From positions 8,777,713 to 8,841,712 of the forward strand of contig NC_092574.1 in the NCBI RefSeq assembly GCF_037975245.1: 64,000 nucleotides of DNA. The letters are read 5' to 3'. Shown here in pieces: positions 53,341 to 64,000 of the stretch. The notes beneath the pieces were generated by a model, which searched no databases, had not been told where the DNA came from, and worked only from the letters and a program-made list of their open reading frames with translations. The translations under genes were made by a program, and so were the position numbers. Within the stretch, counting starts at the first letter, position 1; every line of letters starts with the position of its first letter. Origin of the DNA: Apostichopus japonicus. Taxonomy: Eukaryota > Echinodermata > Holothuroidea > Aspidochirotida > Stichopodidae.

Positions 53341-56300
53341 GTGAGACTATTGTACAGGTTTTTTTTGGGCATCGTTCTAGGCTCGATGTGGTTCAGAGCA
53401 TCGATGGCGATTGTGTGGGAGGTGCTAAGGGGTAGATGTCTTGGACAGGTATGGTAACTGTTTGAAGGAGGTGCTATGGGGTTGAAGGATGAGAACTCTG
53501 ATGGTGATTGTGTGAAAGGTGGCTATGGGAACATTTTTATGAGTAAGGATGTGATTTTGTGAGAGGCGTTATAGGGTAAGGGTTCAGAGCCCCAATTGTG
53601 ATTGTGTCAGAGGTGCTACTGTATTGGGTATGTTCTGGACGGGAATGACCACATGAGACGTGGTATTGGGTTGATGTCCTTACAGGGAACATTGATTGTG
53701 TGTGTGAGGTTCAGACCAGTGATATTGATTGTTTGTTCTAAAGGATTGTACAAACGCATGGGGCAGAGGTGTAATGGTATGGGGTTAAATGGAACTTATG
53801 GAAGGTGAACACAAGGATTGGTTATTGAGTGAAAGATGCTTGACTATATATATATATATATATATATTAAATGCATGCTATGAAGGTCATCTGGAGGTTT
53901 GGACACCATCGGAATGGCAAGTTGGAGAAATTGCATTATGGAGTCCCCTTTCTGACCAATTTTGGTCCTTTTTTAAGTTTAGTGAGCCACTAAGGCCTAT
54001 AGATATATTTGCCTTCCATTAATCTTAGACATTGAAGATAAAGATAACCAAGCTAAAGAAGATGTAGCAGGTGAGAAAAGAGGTAAACAAATAGCCATAT
54101 AATTTATGACCATCGGTTTAATCATTTCTTCATACTCCTGCATCACTGGCTTCCCCCACCCCCACCCCCTCCCAGCCCTAAACACCCTCCCCCAACTCAA
54201 CCTCCTTCCCCCCACTGTTTCTTTCTGGTATTATCTGCTCAGCCTTGCTCTCCTCAATGCTAGGTTCTGCGCATGAACAGTACGCTAACTTTATCGAGAA
54301 TTTACAAAATTTAAATTCAGATACAATTGTTTTGCTGGTTATAGGAACATATATATTCAATAAAGTACTGCATTGCAAATTCAGGTAACATTGTACGATG
54401 TGACAACTCAAAAATGAATCCAGCAGACATATTTTTATGTGTGTTTTTACTTTTTACACTAACTTGTGATTTGATGCTCTGTAGGAATACTCTATTGCAA
54501 GGTACATAATATGGCAAGTCAGAAAGAATACAGACAGTGTGTTATTTTGTGTAGCACAGTTATCAAAATCTAAGATACTTTTCTTGCTTTCTGATGTTCG
54601 AGAATCTTGCTCTGTCTGGTAAAAAAATTGCCATTTTAGAAGGGTTAGCAAGATTTAAGAGAATTTTGAGGTCATTTTTGAATGAATCAGACCCCTAACA
54701 GTAAAGGTAAGCAACAAGTCTGTCGTTGTGTGCAATCATTATGAAAGATCCAGGAAAATACTATTATGTGGTTAGAAAATGGAAATTGGATGTCAAAATT
54801 CTTGAATCCTATTCGAACCTCGGGAATAAGATATTGCAATGCATTTTGCTGGGCTTCTTTTGAAACCCTGTATGTATCTTAGCAGCAGACATATTATACA
54901 GTAAATGTCAGTTCATGAAGGCTGGACAGTTCTGGGATTTCTAATCCCAAGAGTTCTTTCTTGCTTACATATGGAATTATATAACTAATAGATTTTACAT
55001 ACTGTACAGTACAGGGTCTATATATTATAGAGGTGTTGCAGTGACGTCATATTTTGGGACATAGCGTGAATCATACTCAGTGACTGGAGGGAAAGAGAGC
55101 CCCTCTCTATCGTTATGCTCAATGGGCTAATTCTCTTTATTTTGCTCGTTTTTCTTCATTTGCGAAAAGATTCAAATTATATTTTTGGGGTTTGTTTGAT
55201 TTTTGTAGAATAACATATGGCAAAGTTTACTCAAAATATTCACCAGTCATTTAGAAATCATTGTTTGAATTTAGGGCTACATAGTAAGTCAGTGTGAGAA
55301 GAAGCGATTTTTCACGTGGTGTGAAAACCAGTGAATGACGTCATGTGCAAGACCTCTATAAGGAAGTTGAAACTGCTAGATGCTTACTGTATTGTAGTCC
55401 CCTAAAAAGGCCACAATATATAAACCTTTGTACAGTACTTAACTTTGTCAGGGATTCTTTAACATCTTTAGAATATACATTTATGCGGAATTAATACTTA
55501 TGTGACAATTTTGTGCCTGCAAGTTTTCTTGGTTTAATTCGGTATAAACTAATATCAATGCAGCTAGCTGTATATGCATGTTTACTCTCTAACATCAAGT
55601 GATGCTTTCTCTTATCTTTACCATAAGTACTGTGATACAGTCACTGCATAGGACTGTACATATCTGCATAAAACTACATTAATAAGAAAGTCTCAGGCTT
55701 AACAAAATAATATTGCCAAAGGGGGGATGCCCTGCCCTGAACCCCCCCCCCCCCCGCTCCCCGTCCTATCCTGGCAGCAATCTTGACACCCATGCTGAGC
55801 AGAATTGTTCATTCCCTGTTTCTTCTTTCTGCCTAAAGCTCTGTCTGCAATGAATTACCTTTCATTCTTTACATATCAATAATACATATAAGAAACAGTA
55901 CAAGTACATACTGCACATGTATGTACAGTGTACTGCATAAAGCTGCCATGTAAAACCCTTTTTCAGGAGCTCTTTAATTAACACAGTGGTTAACTACTGC
56001 TCGCATAGTTACAGTCGTACCCTGCCTGTAGTTTTTAATGAATGATGCATATAGCTAATTGGATGGTACAGTATATTAACCAGACTGATTTTTTTGCTGA
56101 CTGTGGTCAATCCTCTTGCAATGCATTGATTGACTATTTCCTTACTTAGTACTTACAGTATTACTGTTTACTTTTGTGACGACTAACAGCTATATTGCTT
56201 TCTTTCAAGGTCTCGGAAGCCAAAAAGAGGAAGTCCTTCGCCTTTCTATATCCTGTAATTAGAAATCTGGCATGATATTAGGGAACAAACAATGTGAATG

Positions 56301-59300
56301 TTTATTTAGGGAAAGTCCTTCATATGGTCTCTGTACAATAGGTTTATGTACTGTGTCTTGTAGTGTGTTGTAGCTGAAAAAGGAAATTGAAAAGGAAAAG
56401 AAAGAACTGTGATAAGAATGGGTTTGGAAAGTTGAGCAGTTGTAGGACTATAAAGGAGGACTGGATAGGGTATTAATACAGTATATCCATATCTCTTCAT
56501 TAAGTAATATAAACAAAAAGCTTATTTTTGTCTAGGAAGAGACATGCATGTATACATGTTAATTCTGAGATTCAAACTATGTTTAAACTGAATATACATG
56601 AACTGTATTAAAATATTTGTGGTTTGTAAGCATTTTGTCATTGGTGCGATCCCAGCATAACTGACCACTTCCCTTCTCTGCTCTGCACTGTTGCATGATA
56701 CAGTATGTCGTGGTTATGAAAGAGTGTGACAGTTTGTAAATTAAGGGAACCGGATTTTATACTAATTGGAACCTTGCTGAACCGGAACATTTCTTAAAGT
56801 AGACCGACTGGTAATAATAATAATAATAATTTATTCTTATGTAGCACTTTACATCAAAAGAGATCAGGTGGGACATTCATGTCGAGAGCACTTGGTCTGA
56901 CAATATAAAATCCTCTAAATTTATGCATATTCATGAGGAAAAGGTTGCAGCAGTCAGTCTATAGTCATATAGTATGCTATGCTAGGATATTCTATAATTC
57001 AAGACAGGTAATGTATCTAAGGATGTCAGGGGCGCAACTATGTATAACTTTGGGGAGGTCAGCCCCTCCTCCTCCCCACTGGCAGAAAGAATATTACTAA
57101 ATCTCCTAGTGTACAGTACATAAATACTGAACATGTATGTGCCGTACAACTGACAGGTAAATAGCCGAGAAATGTTCAAAATAATGCAAAATATAGCGCT
57201 ATGTTGCATCTTACAGTAGTACTCTCCAATTTACCAAACATTTCTCAAAATAATTGCAATATATATATAGCGCTATGTTGCATCTTAGTACTCTCCAATT
57301 AACAAAACATTTCTCGCTTCACCTTAGACCCCTCTCCGGGACGACATAACATCTTATTTCTCCTTCCCCCACTTCTCCCAGTACAAAAATTGGTGGCTGG
57401 GCCTGTGATGTAGCATTATTTAGTCCCGCTGGGGGAGGAAGGGGAGGTTGGGGGTGGGGGGTGGGGGAGATTCAAGAGAGGATGTGCATGTGACTCGGCT
57501 AAAAGTGTACAGTAGTTTGAAAAAAAAGGTCTTTTAAATATTAAATAAATCTATCACAGTATGTGTACAGTATGTGCAACTACTAGTTTCATCCACACTG
57601 GCTTGTAACTATATCTAAACACATTGCAAAATAATCATAGTTTAGCCTACAGCATATATGAATATATCTATGCATGTATACCATAGCTACAGTATGTAGC
57701 CACAGAGAATGTCAAAGATGGTGCCTGTTGATCAAACCTGATAATTAGTATTCATTATGCAAACATTTCTACCGTTCTACTGTATATACAGAAACAGTAA
57801 TTAACTGCTGAGTGTTTATTATAGTATATATATAGTGACTACTTGAATTGTTGATTCAGTGAGACATCTGCCCTTTCAGACTTATAATATGTTTATAATA
57901 TTGAGGAATGTACTTTTGCTTTTGTAGACTCATGAGACGTATTGTACTGTGTACTGCAGGACTATCAGGTCTATTTGGTAGAATCTGGGATTAAAATAAT
58001 AATTTGGACTTTGAGCAGCTTCCACACTATCGGTGTCGTTTGATATTTGCTTTCTAGTAGAAGTCAATTAATTATATTGTAATTTGCCAACAGAAATGGT
58101 TATCACCATGTCACCTTCTATACAGTAGTAGGCCGGGCTCCACCGTCAATCACAGAGTACCATACAGTAGAGTATCTAGTTGAAGCTGGCTTTGGCATTT
58201 GGGCAACAATTTAATCGCAACGAAAGGAATGTAATTTGTCTGATTTTGCATCCATGGAATGCTCTGCAATGTAGGCAAGATGTTTCCCAAGATTGCATAG
58301 ATTTATGTATCTGGCAGTTTCTGTACCATACTGTAGTCTTTAAAGTATGTAGTGAGTTAAGGAAACTTCATAATCGTCAGAAACGTCTATACAGAGTGTG
58401 AATAACTTATGCCCCGAAAACTAGCAGCTAATTGCGTTAACTACAGTTGCAATTTAATAATCAAGCAATGATTTTGTCAACACATTTAATGTTAATAAGC
58501 CAGACATTAATGATTAAAATTGATTTGATTGTCAACATTGTCATTGCTCTGACAGTCGTCAACAGGTATTAATTTATCAAGTTTATAAACGCAAATTAGT
58601 AAATTGCTAGAAAAAATTCAAATATTAGTACTTTCATTTCATTACTTATGATTTTTAGCATTGTTTATCATTTGATCAAGTTCAACTGGAAAGGCTCATA
58701 GAGTGTCTATAACAAAGAAAGAATGTTTGCTGAAATATTTATTGTTAGTTGTTACTTCTTACACTGATGAAAATGAGCGTGGGCCAGGGAGGGATGGTGG
58801 TGGGGAGAATCCTGTTTGAGCAGGTGCAAACTGTAGCTTCTTCAGGACAGAATATGTAAAAAAACATGCAGATCAAAATGTTGAGGCTTACAATATGCAA
58901 CTTGCAAGAAAACATAAAAACTAGTGAGGGCGGGGGTGGGAGGGTTTGGATAACTTTAACAGATCGGATTGACGGAAGTAGTACAAAGGCCCAAGGGGGC
59001 AGCAAACCACTGAAGGCCAAATAAGCAAGAGGAGATATAACCAGAGAAAGCTAAGTACTGTAACTTGTTCTGGAGGGGTGTGGGAGGGGTGCTGCCCAGA
59101 CTTGGCCACCCTTCTGGAAAACAAACTTACCCCAGTAACCCTCCCCAATGGCCAGGCAATTCCTCAGAGGTGAATATTACCAATGAGGGTTAAAATATTA
59201 TTATTTATAAGTCCTCTAGCCCCCACGGTCCCTAAGCTACGTTATTACGTATTTACAGTACCCCTCCCCAACCCGCCCCCATCTCATGAAATTGAGTTTA

Positions 59301-62300
59301 GCAATTAGATCATTGTAAAATGATATTTTCATTGTCAACATTTATTAGAGCTGTATAAATGTTTATTTTACTGGATAATACAGCGCACAGTTAACTAGTT
59401 GTGTTATTGGCCAGTACTGTAAGCAGTACTCTAACATGGAATAGAATGAGACATCTGTGCATGAATCTCGTCACATTAATACTACCAGCTACTTTTTGGT
59501 CTCAATCACTGCATGGATAATATATTAATGTTGTCTGATATCAGTAATAACGCTAAAGCTGGATTAATATTGACTTGAAAAGTTCTGTCATTCTGACGAG
59601 GCTGTTATTCTCACATTAGTGAATTATTCCTCAGTGTAACTAAGAGATCTTCTTGATTACGGCCATTATCATAATAATATGTGCTATTTATAAAGCGCTT
59701 TCCAATAAAATCTCAAAGTGCTGTACAGAAATAAATACCTAAAAGATATCAAACAAAACAAAAAATTGCACCAGGTAACTAAAAATAGCAATACAAAGAA
59801 TAAAAAGGAATAATTAAGACATAAGAGCAAATATTTTTAGATTACATTACAAGTATAAAGTGTTCATATTAAACATTTAAAAATATGTGTTTTCAAATCC
59901 CTTTTAATTTTTTTTTAATAATTCAAATTATATTGTTCCTTGTTAACCTCTAGAGAGATTGTTGCAGGGTGGTTCGTGCTCTGTTGGATCATTAATTAGC
60001 ACACATGTATGTAAAGGGTCGACTGTATTAAACAGATTTTGCTCTCAGATCTATATTTTAGTGGTCTTGGAATATTGTCCCTCACTTTCCAGAAGTTCTT
60101 CAAAAATTTGAAAAAAAGCATCATCCTACTAAAAAAAGGAAAGAAAGAGAGAAATAAAGGAAGGAAATGAAAGGCTTAACTCTACATGTTTAGCACTTTG
60201 TAAATTTTCACTATATATATTAAGTTATCTCCAAGTACGCTGTGCTGCAACCCCGCCACCTCCCACCCCCCCCCCCAGGCACCACGGCCACATCCCTCTC
60301 CGTTCAAACGTCATGTCTCTTATTGCCATGTTTGTTCTTAGATGTTGAATACATACGGACTTTCATCCATCCATACGCATGTTCTGTAAATTCTCATTAT
60401 AATGCCAAGATTCCATACTGACAATGCCTAATCATACTAGTGCACTAACTTTCATACCAGATGAAATTGACAAATATCAGCTTCATGGTCACAACTCATA
60501 AAGCCATTCTGGACCGCATCCCATTGTAAGTTTGTAACGTCTAAAATTTTAATATGTACGCTGCTTTTATTGTTATTATCACTATTTTAAGATATGTCGC
60601 TTCTACCGTTGCCAGAACATGCTGATATATATATATGCGGGTTTATTAATGAAAGAATGAATGCCTGGCTGAACTCCCCACTCACGATAGTTAGGTTTAT
60701 TCCGGGTGGCATTTACAAGTCGCTGACATTTACCGTTGAAAGATGGATCATAATATGCAGCGACAATCGGATCGCACCTTCATAGACAGCAGTTTGAGAA
60801 GTATTTACATAATTATGTTGCTTTTTAACTTTGTAGTGTTTGCAGTATGTTTGGATTTCAGTAAGAGCATACAAATGTTGATTTTTTGGCTGTTGTTGTT
60901 TTGTTTTTTTGCCTTGTCAGAATGTATAATAAAATTTAATAAGTTTTGTTTTAGTTGTGTGCAATGAACTTTTACAGTTACTACTTTATCATATATTTTT
61001 ACAGACACCAGATCCTCATGTAGCCCTTTACAGTACATTCTAAAGACTAAAGAGTCCAAATTTATAGGTCTGTGCGACCACAACTCCTGGTTGGCAGTTG
61101 GGACATTGATTAATAGGGAAGGTTTTCTGTTTTTATAGGCTAAATCGTGATAATGAGTGATCAAATTTGAAAATGAAAGTGTCGCCTTAAAATTTTTGTC
61201 TGAAGCAAACGTTTCAGCGATATAGAGGGTACGAATTCAAAATGTAAATTATAAGGTATTGAGACATAAAAGAAACTTTTTGATCTACAGTATATTAATA
61301 TTTTATTCATAAATTTTCAGTCGTATTCGATACTAGAACTGCATACTGTTAGTTTGTGACATTGCAGTATGTCAATATTAAGTCAACTGTTGATCAAGTA
61401 TAGTGTACATCATTTATGAAGAAAAGTCAACATTTGGAAAGTTTCTGGCAGTTGTAGGCATTTTGTAAAGATCTGTGGTTAATATGATCATAAAAATATG
61501 ATGCGCCTCAGTTATGGTTAATACGATCGTAAGAAAATAAAATGTGCCTCATTTACAAATTTATTACAAGAGATCTACAGTAAGGTAGGTATTACTTCCT
61601 TGTGAACATTCACTAAGTTTGTGAAAAAAATAAAAATCAAGATTGAGAGAAAAAGAGAGAAGAGGAGGAATGGGAGAGGAGGGCGAATTTAATATGTTAT
61701 TTGCTAGACTTTTCATAATCTTAATTTTTAGTGTTACTCACAAGAGATGTAAAACTTGGCAATTCTCTTCAAGGACCTTCATTTTCAATCTTCAGATGAT
61801 GCAGCTTCTCAAGATCAGGTTCCAAGCCCAGTGGAAGAGGAAAGTCGCAGGATCTTACTGAACCAACCCCAGTCGGTGAAGTACTGCAGCAACGAGGTCG
61901 AGTGAGTGCTTATTAATGATCAAATTTGTGCAATTAACACAAAGGATACAGAAAGTATGAGTAACACCGGTGTAAAAGATGATGGCTATATCTTGTTTCA
62001 TACCTCTGGACGTACAATCAGCGTCCATAGCCTAGTGGTTAGGGTGTCCGCATATAAAGCGGGAGGCCCATGTTTGAAGCCCGGTGGAGGCTGGAAGTGT
62101 TTTCACTGTTCTGGATTTTCCAACTCACTACAATTTGAATTAAATATATATGTATTTGTATAGTTCTATATATATATATATATATATATAATTGTAACTA
62201 TATAACTATAAAAAACCGCTTATTGGATGTACAGTACCTTATATGGGCCATGGCTTTTACATTATAAACTGGTGTCATACTAGTTATTATGTAAGAGTTT

Positions 62301-63300
62301 GAATAACATGTAAATATACAGTGCTCTTCATACCTACCGTACCAAGTTTTCATAACTTGCAAATGGATTAACTTTGTGAAACCACCATCTCTTTTCCAGA
62401 ATTTCCACTCTTAATAAAAGACAAGCAAATCTAGCAAATTTGATATGCCCTCTTGTATACTATATAGCATTTATTTTACATATAATACTGGTCTCACCTG
62501 TTTCATCCAGACATATATGCACTCCGATGTTACCACATTAGCTCTGTGCTTTTATTTAGCAAAACAGCAAGTATCTTTCAAGATTTGTGGTTTACTTATA
62601 ATCTAAAAACTGAAGTTCATTGAAGTCCCACTTAAACAGAATAACAGCCAGAAAGAAAGACATACAGTTATGTACCAGCATTCAACCAGATTATCACTAG
62701 GAATAATTTCTTAAATTAGGAATCTGTGAACAAATTTAGAATGTAATAAAGTATGTGATTTTTTTCCGCAGTTTACTTTTAGTAAATGTCTCATGTATTT
62801 ATGTACAGTGAGTTTAAATCAGGGGTGGGCAACTTTTTTGAATGAAAGGGCCAGATATAAGGAGTGAAAATTGACTGGGCCGCACCTAACCAACGACCTG
62901 ATGTTGATTTCAAACCTATGATTCCGAGGAATTTCAAGCAATAGGTGTGTGTACTTAATCTGTTGATAATTAATGGGGATAATAAGCCTACCTGACAGCA
63001 TCATTAGTGCCGATAAATTCTAAGCAGCTAGATCGTTTTTGTGATGATGTAGTAGAGTGTTTTTTTTCCTTTTTCTTGAGACATCTCACAGGCGGCAAAA
63101 AAAAATCACTGAAGGGCGCATGTGGCCAGCTGGCCGTAGGTTACCCACCCCAGGTTTAAATCCTTTTCATTTTTTTTCTTTCCATTTTCCCTCAAATCAG
63201 CACTGGCAAGTACACATTCATCACATTCCTGCCAAAATTTTTATTCGAGCAATTCCGAAGATATGCAAATATCTTCTTCCTCTTCATCGCGCTTCTCCAG
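53316..63300 (+). CDS. ATP8A: ATP8A-like P4-ATPase (phospholipid flippase), 5' part, 4 exons seen
   Basis: The N-terminal part of an aminophospholipid-flipping P-type ATPase; the rest lies beyond the window. Exons: 53316-53340 (coding part), 54029-54070, 61796-61901, 63201-63300. All joins keep frame. The first two exons are inferred from splice sites, phase and a sensible acidic N-terminus. The last two are clearly homologous: [18 protein letters not shown] and [20 protein letters not shown] ending FFLFIALLQ, which is the cytoplasmic tail and first membrane helix of ATP8A1/ATP8A2. Relatives work with a CDC50 subunit to move phosphatidylserine to the cytosolic leaflet. Extra exons in the 7.7-kb second intron cannot be excluded. 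Confidence 0.85.
53390..53830. repeat. Degenerate tandem repeat in flippase intron 1
   Basis: About six units of 60-75 bp share GATTGTGTGAGAGGTGCTAT and GGGT-GATGTC/GTTCAGA-like blocks. It starts about 50 nt after the exon 1 donor. Confidence 0.6.
54029..54070 (+). CDS. Flippase exon 2: acidic 42-nt exon
   Basis: Acceptor ccattaatcttag, 42 nt reading (D)[13 protein letters not shown], donor gtgaga. It is phase 1-1, so it can be skipped without a frameshift. The acidic composition suits the cytoplasmic N-terminus. Confidence 0.55.
57183..57315. repeat. Direct duplication, about 75 bp
   Basis: ATAGCGCTATGTTGCATCTT, GTACTCTCCAATT and CAAAACATTTCTC occur twice; the second copy has an extra (TA) run before it. 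Confidence 0.75.
57425..57470 (+). other. G-rich tract with quadruplex potential
   Basis: Several runs of three or more G (GGGGGAGG, GGGGAGG, GGGGGTGGGG, GGTGGGGG) within 45 bp. Confidence 0.5.
59675..59740. repeat. Interspersed repeat with AAGCGCTTT core
   Basis: TATTTATAAAGCGCTTTCCA and AGTGCTGTACAG form a motif common in dispersed repeats of invertebrate deuterostomes. A relative is at 56,812-56,870 (AATAATTTATTC, AGCACTTTACA). Confidence 0.4.
61796..61901 (+). CDS. Flippase exon 3: N-terminal tail, INQPQ-type motif
   Basis: Reads [20 protein letters not shown] then [14 protein letters not shown], aligning with the conserved FINQPQ-KFC-N-V segment of ATP8A. Acceptor caatcttcag, donor gtgagt. 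Confidence 0.9.
62018..62165 (+). mobile_element. tRNA-derived SINE
   Basis: A box TAGCCTAGTGGTTAGG (62,028-62,043) and B box TGTTTGAAGCCC (62,071-62,082) in tRNA-like spacing, then a GGAGGCTGGAAG body and an AT-rich tail running into (TA)n. Related to the fragment at 4.5 kb. It sits in flippase intron 3. Confidence 0.8.
62820..63153. mobile_element. Non-autonomous hAT transposon with 8-bp target duplication
   Basis: GTTTAAAT flanks it on both sides (62,812-62,819 and 63,154-63,161). Ends CAGGGGTGGGCAAC and, reversed, CTGGGGTGGGTAAC are hAT-type, and the GGGCCGC and GGCCAGCTGGCC subterminal motifs are typical. 334 bp; its right end is 47 nt before flippase exon 4. Confidence 0.92.
63201..63300 (+). 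CDS. Flippase exon 4: first membrane helix
   Basis: Reads [20 protein letters not shown] then [13 protein letters not shown]. The [27 protein letters not shown] pattern is diagnostic of P4-ATPases. Acceptor ctcaaatcag, donor gtaaga, ends in phase 0. Confidence 0.95.
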
Positions 63301-64000
63301 GTAAGAAGTATTCAATTTCTATTCATAAGTACTGAAATGATCCGTTTAGGTTTTCTTCCGCCAAGGTCTATCTTTCTCTTCCCAATCCACTTATAAATAC
63401 ATATGGGTACCGATGGTTTTACTTACTCTGTTCCTTATCTGTGGAACCAGCTATCAGACCATGTTAGAACATTAATTTTATTGGTACTTTTCAAGAAAAA
63501 ATGTCACCCATTGAAGAGAGAAAAAATCTAAAAACTTGATCCACCCTCAACCCCTGTCAACATTTGAATTTGGTTAGTCATGTTGCAAATTTAATTTTAC
63601 ATATTCATAGTTACATAATTGACAAATGATTTAAGAAGAAGAAAAGAAACCCACATGTAATGAGATTTTGAACAAATTTTTTAGATACTGGATATTGCAC
63701 AATATTCCATTATAAACCATCAAAATTTTGTTGACATTTGTTACACATCTAATGACAGGACTTCTTTTAATATTAAATCTTGTCAATACCATATATCTTT
63801 GTATATATACCTCTAATGCAGACATTTTCAGTCCTAACTGAGAACCACTTACCCCTGCTCCTGTCGTCCAAACATTAAAGATGCAAGCAAAGCATCCTGT
63901 TTTGACAAATTGTTTTCAGAATCATTTGAGAAAAAAAAGATTTCTTTAAATTGATATTCTGTATACTGTAAGTGGATGAGTGGGAGCAAGTATGATGTCA
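63301..64000. other. Start of flippase intron 4
   Basis: AT-rich DNA with no recognisable exon. The next flippase exon (following ALLQ) must lie beyond the window. Confidence 0.5.

Larger units (their letters stand above)
54071..61795. other. Flippase intron 2, 7.7 kb
   Basis: No further exon could be supported. It contains G- and C-run tracts (54,155-54,200; 55,742-55,757; 57,430-57,470; 60,265-60,280), a 57.2-kb direct duplication, and two AAGCGCTTT/AGCACTTTACA-type interspersed repeats (56,812-56,870; 59,675-59,740). Confidence 0.45.

Noticed and set aside
56205..56275. Possible flippase exon after a good acceptor (ctttctttcaag)
   Set aside because: The reading is open but no donor follows before an in-frame stop, and it matches no family segment.
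61643..61861. Open frame overlapping flippase exon 3
   Set aside because: It is in a different frame from the RILLNQPQ reading, which is the one matching P4-ATPases.

Overview
The window is animal nuclear DNA: AT-rich, with intron-split genes using GT/AG splice sites, many microsatellites and minisatellites, and numerous short inverted-repeat DNA transposons, SINEs and LINE scraps. The gene set (voltage-sensing phosphatase, FAXDC2-type hydroxylase, an intronless rhodopsin-family receptor, an ATP8A-type flippase) and the repeat style suggest a marine invertebrate deuterostome, perhaps an echinoderm such as a sea cucumber. The organism call is inference.

Layout. (1) 4,075-22,403, minus: a complete voltage-sensing phosphatase gene (VSP/TPTE family). 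I resolved 16 coding exons whose phases all join. They sum to 1,680 nt, or 559 residues plus stop, with S1-S4 voltage sensor, linker, CX5R phosphatase and C2 domain. A 5' UTR exon probably lies near 23.5 kb. (2) 26,664-31,027, plus: a complete five-exon FAXDC2-like membrane di-iron hydroxylase (306 residues), head-to-head with the VSP gene across about 3 kb. (3) 31-41 kb: no gene seen; two inverted-repeat elements with 10-bp target duplications and a third element with TTAA ends. (4) 41,017-42,003, minus: a single-exon 328-residue class A GPCR. (5) 42-53 kb: no gene seen; a 28-bp minisatellite and two inverted-repeat elements. (6) 53,316-63,300, plus: the first four coding exons of an ATP8A-like P4-ATPase, which continues past the window.

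The most unusual structure is in the VSP gene. Exon edges have been tandemly duplicated into the upstream introns at three places (S4 exon, VSD-phosphatase linker exon, first phosphatase exon). At the phosphatase exon this leaves four micro-exon-like copies of 24-36 nt. Each has an acceptor and a donor, an open frame and matching phase 1-1, so all could be spliced in without a frameshift. FAXDC2 shows a similar degenerate, in-frame copy of its last exon. Whether any of these is used cannot be told from DNA alone.

Three of the four genes act on membrane lipids (phosphoinositide phosphatase, sterol/fatty-acid-type hydroxylase, aminophospholipid flippase). I see no evidence that this is more than coincidence.
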